Shown here in pieces: positions 41,946 to 50,598 of a stretch of DNA of 64,000 bases. Under the pieces are notes generated by a model. That model made no database searches. It was not told where the DNA came from and saw nothing but the letters and a program-made list of their open reading frames with translations. Source of the stretch: Candidatus Laterigemmans baculatus (GTDB lineage: Bacteria > Planctomycetota > Planctomycetia > Pirellulales > Pirellulaceae); the NCBI RefSeq assembly GCF_010367455.1, contig NZ_WRPR01000042.1, forward strand, positions 186,001 to 250,000, given 5' to 3'. Positions within the stretch are counted from its first letter, which is position 1. Each line of letters begins with the position of its first letter. The translations under genes were made by a program, and so were the position numbers.

Positions 41946-44471
41946 CTAGGTTCCGCTCCCGTAGAGCGGATGCTCCGGATTGCCGCCGCTGCGGAGATAG
42001 CCGAGCAGATCGAGGATCTCTTTGTCGGTCAGCGTATCGACCAGACCCGAGGGCATCATGCTATTCGGCGCCGAGCGGACCGATTCGATCTCATCCCGCT
42101 TGACCGGGGTCAGACTCGACGGATCGAGGAGGTTGGTCAGGACCTGCAGCACGTCGCCATTCATGTTGATGACCTTGCCGACGACGACTTGGCCGGAATC
42201 GGTCAGGAACTGGGTGGCGGCGTACTGGTCGCTGACTTCCTTATTGGGATCGATGATCGCGACCGCCAGATCCTTGGCGCTGAACCGACCCCCGGCACCG
42301 GTCAGGTCGGGGCCGAGGATTCCGCCGCTGACGCCCATTCGGTGGCATTTGTAGCACTGGGCGGCGGCGAACAGCTGCTTGCCGGCTTGGAAGTCGTAGT
42401 CATGCTCGTCAGCTTTGGCGAGCACCCCTTCGAGGTCCTCGACCGTCCACTGATGAACAAATTCCCGCGGCTCGAGATCGGCCAGCGGGTCCCGCGGCTC
42501 GGCCGGTTTGAGCAGCTCGGCGTAGGCTTCGCGTTCGGCGTCGCTGAGCGTCGCGACGGCGGCAGATTGGATGTTTTGCAAGAACCCGCCGAAAGACATC
42601 CCGCCGCGGGTCGAAGCGACATCCTGGAACCACTTCAGGTAGGCTTGGCGATCGGCCTTGGTCCAGCCTTCGGATTGATCGCGGAGGGCCATTGCGTAGT
42701 AGATCTGGTCTTCCTGGCTGGGCGCCTCGATCAGTTCGGCCACGACGCGGGTGATGATCCCCGGGGCTTGGAGGTAGACGAGCACGGTCGCCAGCTCGCG
42801 GTTGACCCGCGGGTCGCGGGTCGGGAAGGAATCGTTGAGCTGCGCGATGACCGCTTTCCGCTCCTCGGCCGACGGCTCGCCGAGCCGCAGGAAGCAGAGC
42901 CCGTAGGCTCGCAGCAGGTTGATGCGGTCCTCCGCGGGAAGGTTCTTCCAGTCGGCGGCGAGCAGAGCTTGGACCGCGGACTCGCGATCGGCGTCGGTCC
43001 CGCAGCGAGCCAGAGCGACGACGCCGAGGATCCGAGCCCGATCGCTCGAGAGCTCCAGGACCGTCTCCCGCCAGGCGTCGAGCGGCTGATGCTCGAGCGC
43101 GACGCGGGCCGCCAAGCTGACGCCGCGGTCGGCGTGTCCGAGCTGGGGGACGGCTGCCGCGACGGCCGCGGCGGTGGTTTCAGCCGACGGCTCTTCGCCG
43201 TGGAACGCTTCGAGCGAATGCCGCAGTTCCCGCAGTTGGACCGCTTCGGGATGGGGGGTGATCGCCGCCGGGGCGGTCGACTCGTTGCCGACGTAGCGGA
43301 TGCGATACAGGGCCGACTGGGTCCGCCGGCCGCCGATCGCAAAGTACAGCGCTCCGTCTTCGGGGTGCACGACCAAGTCGGTCACCGGCAGCGGAGCGGC
43401 GGTGGCGAAGGTCTCGTAGGTGCCCCCGTAGGTGCTGCCGTCCTCCTCCAGATGCACGGCGAAGATGTTGCCGTAGCTCCAGTCGCAGATGAACAATGCC
43501 CGCTGGAACTTTTCGGGGAATTTCGCTCCGGTGCCAAAACAGATTCCGGTCGGCGAACCCGGTCCGATGTCGACCGCCGCACCGAAGCTGTCGGGGTAGT
43601 AGGCCGGCCATTTGCCCGTGCCGTTACGCCAACCGAATTCGCCGCCGCTGATCACATGGTTGACGCGGGTCGGGCGGTACCAGGGCGTACCGACGTCCCA
43701 TTCCATGTCGGCATCGAACGTGAACAGTTCCCCCAGCGGATTGAAGGCGATGTCGTAGTGGTTGCGGAAGCCGGTCGCGACCAGCTCAAAATCTTTGCCG
43801 TCCGGATCGATCGAGGCGACGAACCCGCCGGGTGCCAGACGATCGGCGTTGTGGCCGCGGGCGTCGGGCATCCGGCCGAGCAAGTGGTCCTCGGACCAGT
43901 TCCGAGGCACGCGGCTCTGGTCGATCTGCTTGGGGAGAAACGTGTTGTTGCCGGCGCACAGGAAGATCCGCTTGCCGTCGGGGCTGAGCACCAGGGCGTG
44001 CGGCCCGTGCTCGCCGCCATTGTTCAGCTCGAGCAGATGCTCGACGCTGTCGAACGTGTCGTCGCCATCGGTGTCGCGGAGCCGGTAGATGCCGCCCGGC
44101 CGCGCGTCCTTGCCGGTCTGGTCGTTGACGTTCACGTACAGGCTGTCGAAGGCGAAGAGCAGCCCCTGGGCCATCCCGATTTCAACATCCAGCCGCTCCA
44201 CTTGCGGCTTCGCATCCGCGGCAAGCGTAATTCGGTACAGGCTGCCGTACTGGTCGCAGGCGACGAGCCGGCCTTGCGGATCGACCGTCAGGCTGACCCA
44301 CGAGCCTTGCTCTTCGGCCGGCACGGTGTAGAGCAGATCGACCGCAAACCCCTCGGGCACGCGGAACGCATCGGCCGGCGTGGCTCCCAAACCTTGGGCG
44401 CGGCCGACCGAGTGGCCAAGCGGGATGAGCAGCAGTAACAGCAGGCATAGAGGAATCGAACGTGGTCGCAC
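41946..44471 (-). CDS. secreted sorbosone-dehydrogenase-like beta-propeller with HEAT-like and cytochrome c domains
   Basis: GTG 44471 (MRPRSIPLCLLLLLLIPLGH) is the first start giving a signal peptide. The 841-residue product begins with a PQQ/sorbosone-dehydrogenase-like six-blade propeller (AFRVPEGFAVDLLYTVPAEE, SLTVDPQGRLVACDQYGSLY, GEHGPHALVLSPDGKRIFLC, ATGFRNHYDIAFNPLGELFT). A helical repeat region follows (about 420-650), and the C-terminal cytochrome c domain has the heme motif C-Y-K-C-H-R near residue 705 and GPDLTGAGGRF. This three-part layout is typical of planctomycete membrane-bound dehydrogenases. Substrate unknown, probably a carbohydrate. Confidence 0.88.
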   Translation of the reverse strand: MRPRSIPLCLLLLLLIPLGHSVGRAQGLGATPADAFRVPEGFAVDLLYTVPAEEQGSWVSLTVDPQGRLVACDQYGSLYRITLAADAKPQVERLDVEIGMAQGLLFAFDSLYVNVNDQTGKDARPGGIYRLRDTDGDDTFDSVEHLLELNNGGEHGPHALVLSPDGKRIFLCAGNNTFLPKQIDQSRVPRNWSEDHLLGRMPDARGHNADRLAPGGFVASIDPDGKDFELVATGFRNHYDIAFNPLGELFTFDADMEWDVGTPWYRPTRVNHVISGGEFGWRNGTGKWPAYYPDSFGAAVDIGPGSPTGICFGTGAKFPEKFQRALFICDWSYGNIFAVHLEEDGSTYGGTYETFATAAPLPVTDLVVHPEDGALYFAIGGRRTQSALYRIRYVGNESTAPAAITPHPEAVQLRELRHSLEAFHGEEPSAETTAAAVAAAVPQLGHADRGVSLAARVALEHQPLDAWRETVLELSSDRARILGVVALARCGTDADRESAVQALLAADWKNLPAEDRINLLRAYGLCFLRLGEPSAEERKAVIAQLNDSFPTRDPRVNRELATVLVYLQAPGIITRVVAELIEAPSQEDQIYYAMALRDQSEGWTKADRQAYLKWFQDVASTRGGMSFGGFLQNIQSAAVATLSDAEREAYAELLKPAEPRDPLADLEPREFVHQWTVEDLEGVLAKADEHDYDFQAGKQLFAAAQCYKCHRMGVSGGILGPDLTGAGGRFSAKDLAVAIIDPNKEVSDQYAATQFLTDSGQVVVGKVINMNGDVLQVLTNLLDPSSLTPVKRDEIESVRSAPNSMMPSGLVDTLTDKEILDLLGYLRSGGNPEHPLYGSGT

Positions 44472-44674
44472 CTGAGCATTCCCTGAGCGATAGGACCGAG
44501 CGATTGGAAAAAGACGGTAAGGGGGACGGAGGTTTAGCTTAACGTCCGCTACGGGAGGATACCAACGCACACGGCCCGGTTCATCAGCCGCCGGGCGCCC
44601 CACGGGCTGACGATTTTCCACTTTCCCGGCAGAATGGAGCGCTTTGTTCGATCTCCGTCGCAAGGACTTCCCGG

Positions 44675-47600
44675 ATGCAGACTCCTCCGAACCGAGAATG
44701 GCTGGAACGATCGCTCGGCTGGTTCCGCACCACTTGGACCGACCCGGATGAGCGCGCCCAGCTTCGCAGCTACATCGCCCTCCAACTCGCCTCGACCGGT
44801 CTGCTCCCGGAGGGGCACGACGCGATCGACCACAGCCTGGCCGACTTCTCCCGCGGGCTGCTTGAGAATCTCCGCGAGAAGACGCGTCTGCTGGCCGACT
44901 ACCGGGCGCCGGTGGACGAGCGGGTCGAGGCGTTTTTGGCGAAGTACTTTGCCGACGTCGCCGACGAAGCACCGTTGCGACTGCCCGACCGTTCGTTGGG
45001 GCTCGACCGCCACGGGATGGCGCGGGAGCTGAGCCTGCCGGCCGACGGCGCGCGGTTCAAGTCGGAGCTGCTCGAGAGCTATCGCTGCCACAACGGGGTG
45101 CTGCACAATCCGGCGAGCGACCGGCGGACCACGGCCGGAACGTTCCACGTAACCGAAGGGGGCTTGCCGATTCCCGGGGACAAGCGGGCGGTGCCCAAGC
45201 GAACCTTCATGCGGCTGTTCCGCGCGGCGATCCAGCCTCCCGAGTCGCTGATGGTTCTCCCCTACACGGCCACCGCGCCGACTCCATCGCACACCTGGGT
45301 CTCGCTGTTGCTGCGTCCGCTCGTCTGTCCCAGCGTGCCCGGCTTTTGCCGCGCCCAGACGATGGAGACGCGGTTCTTCGCCCCCGGCAATCTCGTCAGC
45401 AATTTGGACTTCGTCGAATCGATCTTCGGCAACGCCGGCGATCCGGTGATTCCCGAAAACGACGCGGCGGTCGACGTCCAGCGGTGGAGCGGCCACACCG
45501 GCTGCGTGATCCTCGCGCCGCACCTGGTGCGGATGACGAAAAAGGAGATGGGGCTGCCGCATTACGACCAGGCGACCGAGCGGCAGCGCCACGATTCGAT
45601 GTGCTGGAAAGACGAGGCGGAGCTGTACAACGATGGCTCGGCGTTCAAGCTGACATGCCGCGATGACTCCGGGGTGATCGTGACCCTGATCGCCGACAAC
45701 TACTTCGGCTACTGCAAGAAAGAGGTCAAGACGCAGATCAGCTACGCCGCGAACCTGATGGGAGGCGTGGAGGAAGAGCATGCCGGCGGGGCGATGGCGT
45801 TCGCTTCGTACTCGCTCGGCGATGAGTTCCAAGTCAACAGCCGGCGGTACAACGGCCGCACGTTCGACGACGTGGCTCGCGATTACGCTTCCTTCGTCGA
45901 CGTCCGCCCCGAAGGTTATGGCGTCGACCGGAACTGGCCAAGCGTGGTTTACATTCCAGAAAATGCCAAAGCCACGCTCACCGAGCGATGCATTAAATGG
46001 ACTCGCGAGGGCCGCGAGCATCGCATCCGGCTTTCACCAGATGAGATTTATATTGCGCCGAGCGGTTATAAGATTCGGCTCGAGAAACACCCCAACGCCC
46101 CCTCGTGGCGATTGGTCGGCACGGTCGGTGAAGGAGTCCTCTGCCACAAACCGTGCACCGTCTCCGGAGGTGGTAAGAGTGAGATCAGCAAGAGTCTCCG
46201 CGACTACATGCTCTACAAACCGATTTATGTGGCCAACATCGATCGCGACTTCGAAGAGCTCGATCGATTGTTCCAGCGATCGTATGAGGACCGCTGGCGG
46301 GAGGATTTGCCCGACAAGCCCGAGTACCGCAGCGAGCCGAGCCGCAGCGTGCTCGACCCCCGCCGGAGCCTCGGCAGCTTGATCCAGCTGCTGACGCCGT
46401 CGCCCGACTACAGCGACCAGTACAACGCGTTCTTGGCTGGAATTCCCGAGCATATCTATGCGATGGCGCTGATCATCAAACGCTTCATGCGCCCCGAGTG
46501 GGGAGAGGATTGGAAGCAGCGATTCGGGGTCGATGTGGTCAACGGTTCGCCGGGACACGAGCTGAAGGTCGAGGCTCGGGAACTGGTCGGGACGTACCTT
46601 CGCGTGGGGCTCGAAGGTGCCGATGGCGGGACGGCGGGACCGCAGCGGTGGCGGACGTTTAAGTTGCGGCAGGACTTCATCGCCTCGGCCAAAGTCCAGA
46701 TGGAGGATGACATCACGGCCAGCACGCTCGCACCGGCCGGTCAGCTCGGGGAGCTCGGGCCGGCGATCGCTCCGGCAACCAGCTACAAATTCGTCGCCAA
46801 CTGCGAATTCCGGCTGTTCCAGCGCCCCGACGACGCGATCCACCGCGGGCTCGATACGCAGACCGAATCGGACCTCTCGCGGGTCGGGAATTTCGTCAGC
46901 AACTTCGAGCCCCTCTCCTCGGCCGAGGTGGGAGAGATCATCGAGGACGTGATCGAGTTCGATCGCTACAGCCCGCCGATGCAAGCCCTGCTGAAGACCG
47001 CTGCGGAAGCGAACACCGGGTACGTCGTCAGCAGCGCCCACCCCCGCGTGCTCGCCGACGGGACGCGGTCGAAGAACCCGCGGTACTTGCAGGACCGGCC
47101 CGACCTCGTCAACGCCCGCGACGCCTATGTCGCCGAGCGGGGGATGCGGCTGTTTCGCAAGATTCCCGCCGACCAGCCGGTGCACGCTCCGGTCGGAGCG
47201 ATCCTCAGCGGACGCCGCAACAATCCACCCGACCCGGTGGCCGGTTTCCGCTCGCTGGCCGTCTACGGTCCGCTCCATTACCAGGATCTGCCCGAGTTGA
47301 TGATGGACTACATCTGCTCGCTGACCGGCAAGAGCCCGAGCACGACCGGCGCCGGCAGCGAGGGGGCGCTGACCAAAGGCCCCTTCAACGCGCTGATCCC
47401 CACGGCCGATTTGAACGCGGCTTACATCTCGATGGTCCTCTCCGGGCTCGGCGGGTTCAGCACGCCGGCCGGACACATCGGTCCCAAGCTGGAAGTCGGC
47501 CACGATATCAGCTTGCTGATTCCCGAAGTCTGGTGCCGGATGGGGCCCGAGGAACGCGACCCGCGGACGATGATCGAGGAAGGGATGCTCGAGCGGATCG

Positions 47601-48202
47601 ACGATTTTGAGCACGAGGGAAAGACCGTTCCGGCCAGCCGCCTCGGCTACCGGATCACGGCCCGCTTCGTCCGCAATTATCTCGCCCGCGTGTTCGACAA
47701 TCCCTCCAAAGTCTTCACCGCTGAGATCTTGCAGCCCGAGAAGCAGGACTTGGAATCGTACGTCGACGGAATTTTTCACATCGCCGAAGCCCAGCAGCGG
47801 GTCGCCCAGCGGTACCTCGACGACGGTTCCTACGCTTCGGCCTGCCCGCCGATCCAGGCGCTGCTGTCGATCATGGCCGACGGCCAGTGGAACGGCCACG
47901 ATGCGGCGAGCGAGGAAGTGCGGCGGCTGTTCACCCGCGAATACCTGCTCGAGAGCGACTGGTATCGGGAGCGGCTCGAGACGAAACGGCAGCGGGATCG
48001 GGAGCTGTTCGAGCGGCATCTGGCTTCGCTCGAAAAATACCTCAGCGAGACGCACCACGCCGATGCGGCGATTAGCCTGGGGTTGGAACAGAAGCTGCAA
48101 TTTGTTCGCCAACAGCTCGAGCGGATTGCCAGCGACGGGTACGTGGACGAGCTCGTCGGAACGCTCGGCGCCGATCCGCTCACCCAGGCTCTGGAGCGAT
48201 GA
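44675..48202 (+). CDS. probable PPi-dependent phosphoenolpyruvate carboxykinase
   Basis: The very large soluble protein (1175 residues) has no signal peptide. Its length and internal motifs fit the pyrophosphate-type PEP carboxykinases known from Entamoeba and Propionibacterium, which interconvert PEP, CO2 and phosphate with oxaloacetate and pyrophosphate. Notable segments are S-G-G-G-K-S-E-I-S-K-S near residue 497 (phosphate-binding-like), HTGCVILAPHLVRMTKKEMG, CRAQTMETRFFAPGNLVSNL and TGKSPSTTGAGSEGALTKGP. The assignment rests on size and recalled family features, without alignment; otherwise it is a conserved planctomycete protein of unknown function. Long antisense ORFs here are shadows. 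Confidence 0.55.
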   Translation: MQTPPNREWLERSLGWFRTTWTDPDERAQLRSYIALQLASTGLLPEGHDAIDHSLADFSRGLLENLREKTRLLADYRAPVDERVEAFLAKYFADVADEAPLRLPDRSLGLDRHGMARELSLPADGARFKSELLESYRCHNGVLHNPASDRRTTAGTFHVTEGGLPIPGDKRAVPKRTFMRLFRAAIQPPESLMVLPYTATAPTPSHTWVSLLLRPLVCPSVPGFCRAQTMETRFFAPGNLVSNLDFVESIFGNAGDPVIPENDAAVDVQRWSGHTGCVILAPHLVRMTKKEMGLPHYDQATERQRHDSMCWKDEAELYNDGSAFKLTCRDDSGVIVTLIADNYFGYCKKEVKTQISYAANLMGGVEEEHAGGAMAFASYSLGDEFQVNSRRYNGRTFDDVARDYASFVDVRPEGYGVDRNWPSVVYIPENAKATLTERCIKWTREGREHRIRLSPDEIYIAPSGYKIRLEKHPNAPSWRLVGTVGEGVLCHKPCTVSGGGKSEISKSLRDYMLYKPIYVANIDRDFEELDRLFQRSYEDRWREDLPDKPEYRSEPSRSVLDPRRSLGSLIQLLTPSPDYSDQYNAFLAGIPEHIYAMALIIKRFMRPEWGEDWKQRFGVDVVNGSPGHELKVEARELVGTYLRVGLEGADGGTAGPQRWRTFKLRQDFIASAKVQMEDDITASTLAPAGQLGELGPAIAPATSYKFVANCEFRLFQRPDDAIHRGLDTQTESDLSRVGNFVSNFEPLSSAEVGEIIEDVIEFDRYSPPMQALLKTAAEANTGYVVSSAHPRVLADGTRSKNPRYLQDRPDLVNARDAYVAERGMRLFRKIPADQPVHAPVGAILSGRRNNPPDPVAGFRSLAVYGPLHYQDLPELMMDYICSLTGKSPSTTGAGSEGALTKGPFNALIPTADLNAAYISMVLSGLGGFSTPAGHIGPKLEVGHDISLLIPEVWCRMGPEERDPRTMIEEGMLERIDDFEHEGKTVPASRLGYRITARFVRNYLARVFDNPSKVFTAEILQPEKQDLESYVDGIFHIAEAQQRVAQRYLDDGSYASACPPIQALLSIMADGQWNGHDAASEEVRRLFTREYLLESDWYRERLETKRQRDRELFERHLASLEKYLSETHHADAAISLGLEQKLQFVRQQLERIASDGYVDELVGTLGADPLTQALER

Positions 48203-48207
48203 AACGA

Positions 48208-48335
48208 CACTCTCCCCCCGGGAGGGTCGCGAGGAACGAGCGGGGAGGGCGATGCGCGACGTGGATCACTGGGCGTGGTAGGGTTCAGTTCGCCCTCCCC
48301 GGGCCTAAGAGCCCGACCCTCCCGGGAGGAGGGTG
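48208..48335. mobile_element. MITE-like element, copy 2
   Basis: It runs from cactctccccccgggagggt (48208) to the complementary cgaccctcccgggaggaggg and tg (ending 48335), with one or two mismatches in the terminal repeats. The interior has ggtcgcgaggaacgagcggg and gggcctaagagccc palindromes. It begins five bases after the preceding stop codon and contains no ORF. Confidence 0.8.
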
Positions 48336-48393
48336 AATCACAAGGCGTCTGGCATGAATAGAGACGGATGCCCAAGGGGAAGGGTGATGTGGC

Positions 48394-50019
48394 GTGGCTA
48401 AGCGAGTGGTGCAATACGTTGTCGACGCGGTGCGCGGTCCGGCCGCCGAGCTGACGCGTCATCAGCGGAGGCTCCGCCGCGCCTGGGATCTGGGCACCCA
48501 CTGCCTGCGCGTGTTGCAGCGGCATCGGGCCGAAGGGATGGCGGCCGAGCTGACCTACCGCACGATCTTCGCGCTGATCCCGCTGGTCGTCCTCAGCCTC
48601 GTCACGTTCCGCGTGATCGGCGGTCTGGAAGAGGTCGAGCGGCAAGTCGAAGACCAGCTGTATTCGTTCTTCGGCGTTCCCGAAATCCCCCTCGAAGCGT
48701 ACGTCGACGAGCCGGCGGGCGACGCGGAGGAGGGGGAGGCGCTGATTGAAGGGCCGGCGGCGGAGGACGTCGAGGAGGTCGTGCCGCCGGGAGCGGCGCT
48801 CCCCGAGCCCGAGATTCCCGAGGCCGACGTTCCCGAGGCCGACGTTCTCGAGGCCAGTCCGCCCGAGATTGGTGCGCCCGATTCTGCGGCTCCCGAAGGG
48901 GCGGTGGCCCCTGCGGAGAAGAGCGAAGCCGAAGCGGCCGAGCGGGCGGCTGCGGCGGCGGTCGAGGAGCAAACGCAGGCGACGATCCGCTGGGCGCTGC
49001 GGGAGCTGACCAGCAAGGTGGCGAGCCTCGATTTCGCCAGCATTGGGATCCTGGGGCTGCTGCTATTCATCTATGCGGCGATCGCGCTGGCCGACTCGGT
49101 CGAGAGCGTCTTCAACTTGATCTACGAAGCGCCTGCCGGGCGGCCGATCCACATCCGCTTGGCGATCCACTGGTCGATCCTGACTTTGGGGTCGGGACTG
49201 CTGGCGATGAGCCTGTACATGAGCGGGCGGATCGTCGACTACTTGAGCACCGAGTCGGGGCTGCCGATCGGCTGGTACGTGCGGCACGTGGTCGCCCTAC
49301 TGGCGAGCTGGATTTTGCTGTTCCTGCTCTACGCCCTGATGCCCAACACCAAGGTCTCGACGCGGGCGGCAGCGGTCGGAGGGCTCGTCGCGGCTACGCT
49401 GTGGGAAGTCGCCAAGCTTGGGTTCCAGCTCTACGTGGCGACCGCGGTTCCCTATTCGGCCTTCTACGGCTCACTCGGGTTGATCCCGCTGTTTTTGTTT
49501 TGGGTCTACATCACCTGGTTCATTTTTCTGTTCGGGCTGGTCTGGGCGTACACGCTGCAGACCGCTCGCGGCCATGTGCCGACTAAGGCCGAGGACGAGA
49601 TTGCCGAGGATCTCCTGCTGGGCGACCCGCACTGGTTGCTGCTGTTGATGGTCGAAGTGGCCGCCGCGTTTGAGCAGGGCGAGGCGCTTGATCGGACCCA
49701 ATTGCAGCAGCGGTTGGGATTGCCCTCGCGCGTGCTGCTGCCGCTTTGCGAGACGTTGGAAAAAAGCGGCCTGCTGCGGCGGATCGAGTGCGAACACAGC
49801 GACCAATTCGTCCCGGCTCGGCCGGCCGAGCGAATCACGGTCGCCGATATCGTGCAGGCCGGACGATTCACGCCAGCCAATCCGGCTTCCAAGTCCTGGA
49901 CCGTGCTCGGCGGACTGCTCGCCCAAGTCGATTCAGAGTTGGGGCAGCGGACGTTGGCCGAGCTGAGCTACGCCCAGGCTTCCAGCCAATTTCGTCCGGC
50001 GGGCATCGCAGGCTCTTGA
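48394..50019 (+). CDS. YihY/BrkB-family membrane protein with acidic insertion
   Basis: GTG 48394 gives 541 residues. The YihY/BrkB fold is clear: amphipathic start (RHRAEGMAAELTYRTIFALI), then helices LLLFIYAAIALADSVESVFN, SILTLGSGLLAMSLYMSG, VALLASWILLFLLYALMP, and the family motif A-A-A-V-G-G-L-V-A-A-T-L-W-E-V-A-K, followed by YGSLGLIPLFLFWVYITWFI. Between helix 1 and helix 2 an extra ~90-residue acidic Ala/Pro/Glu stretch is inserted (about 100-190). After the membrane part, a ~120-residue soluble tail looks like a winged helix (LQQRLGLPSRVLLPLCETLE). The family is of unknown function despite old RNase BN annotation. Confidence 0.85.
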   Translation: MAKRVVQYVVDAVRGPAAELTRHQRRLRRAWDLGTHCLRVLQRHRAEGMAAELTYRTIFALIPLVVLSLVTFRVIGGLEEVERQVEDQLYSFFGVPEIPLEAYVDEPAGDAEEGEALIEGPAAEDVEEVVPPGAALPEPEIPEADVPEADVLEASPPEIGAPDSAAPEGAVAPAEKSEAEAAERAAAAAVEEQTQATIRWALRELTSKVASLDFASIGILGLLLFIYAAIALADSVESVFNLIYEAPAGRPIHIRLAIHWSILTLGSGLLAMSLYMSGRIVDYLSTESGLPIGWYVRHVVALLASWILLFLLYALMPNTKVSTRAAAVGGLVAATLWEVAKLGFQLYVATAVPYSAFYGSLGLIPLFLFWVYITWFIFLFGLVWAYTLQTARGHVPTKAEDEIAEDLLLGDPHWLLLLMVEVAAAFEQGEALDRTQLQQRLGLPSRVLLPLCETLEKSGLLRRIECEHSDQFVPARPAERITVADIVQAGRFTPANPASKSWTVLGGLLAQVDSELGQRTLAELSYAQASSQFRPAGIAGS

Positions 50020-50094
50020 GAAGTTGTTACGCTTAGGGCGTGCGGGCGGTCCGCACAAACTTTGATGGTACAGCTTTGAGTTGGTAGGTGAGAG

Positions 50095-50508
50095 ATGAAC
50101 GTTTTGCGGAATGCCATGCTGGGAGGATTGTTGGTTGCCGGTTTCGCGCTCCTCGCGCCGCAGGCGGCGACTGCGGGAGTCGGCCACGTCGTCGCCGAGC
50201 CGGGGTGTGGTCTTGAGCCCGTCTGTGGGACCGAGCCCGTCTGTGGGACCGAACCCGTCTGCTGCCCCGAGCCGGTCTGCTGCACGCCTCCGCCGGTCGA
50301 GGTCACGCTGTGCGTCGTCGATCCCTGCACCGGGTGCCCCTACAAGGTTTCGGTGTGCGTGCCGGCTTGCTGTGCGGGGGAAATTCCCTGCCTGGACGGC
50401 TGGAAGAAGGGGATCTTCGGTCGCAAGGTGCTGACCTATAAATGGTCGTGCGGGCACTGCGTCGACGTGGTGATCACCAAGCACGGCCGGACGATCGTTC
50501 GCGACTGA
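50095..50508 (+). CDS. secreted Cys-rich protein with CGTEPV repeats
   Basis: The 137-residue product has a signal peptide (MLGGLLVAGFALLAPQAATA) and a mature part with about 19 cysteines. An N-terminal run repeats C-G-T/L-E-P-V-C three to four times, then C-C-P-E-P-V-C-C-T-P-P-P. A compact Cys-rich domain (VDPCTGCPYKVSVCVPACC) and a basic end (YKWSCGHCVDVVITKHGRTI) follow. It is probably disulfide-stabilised or metal-binding in the planctomycete envelope. The repeat is encoded by an 18-bp-type DNA repeat (50207-50260). Function unknown. Confidence 0.7.
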   Translation: MNVLRNAMLGGLLVAGFALLAPQAATAGVGHVVAEPGCGLEPVCGTEPVCGTEPVCCPEPVCCTPPPVEVTLCVVDPCTGCPYKVSVCVPACCAGEIPCLDGWKKGIFGRKVLTYKWSCGHCVDVVITKHGRTIVRD

Positions 50509-50598
50509 TGCAGGAGGGGGTGGGCATGGTATGGTGAACGGACAGTCTCCTGCTGTTTCTAGCGAGACGGTCGCCTTTGCCTTCACGACATTTGTGCC

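Noticed and set aside
41970-44438. An 822-codon plus-strand ORF
   Set aside because: It is the antisense shadow of the sorbosone-dehydrogenase/cytochrome gene, whose minus-strand frame has a signal peptide, propeller motifs and a heme site.
46034-48112. A 692-codon minus-strand ORF
   Set aside because: It is the antisense shadow of the probable PPi-type carboxykinase; its translation has no recognisable motif or sensible start.
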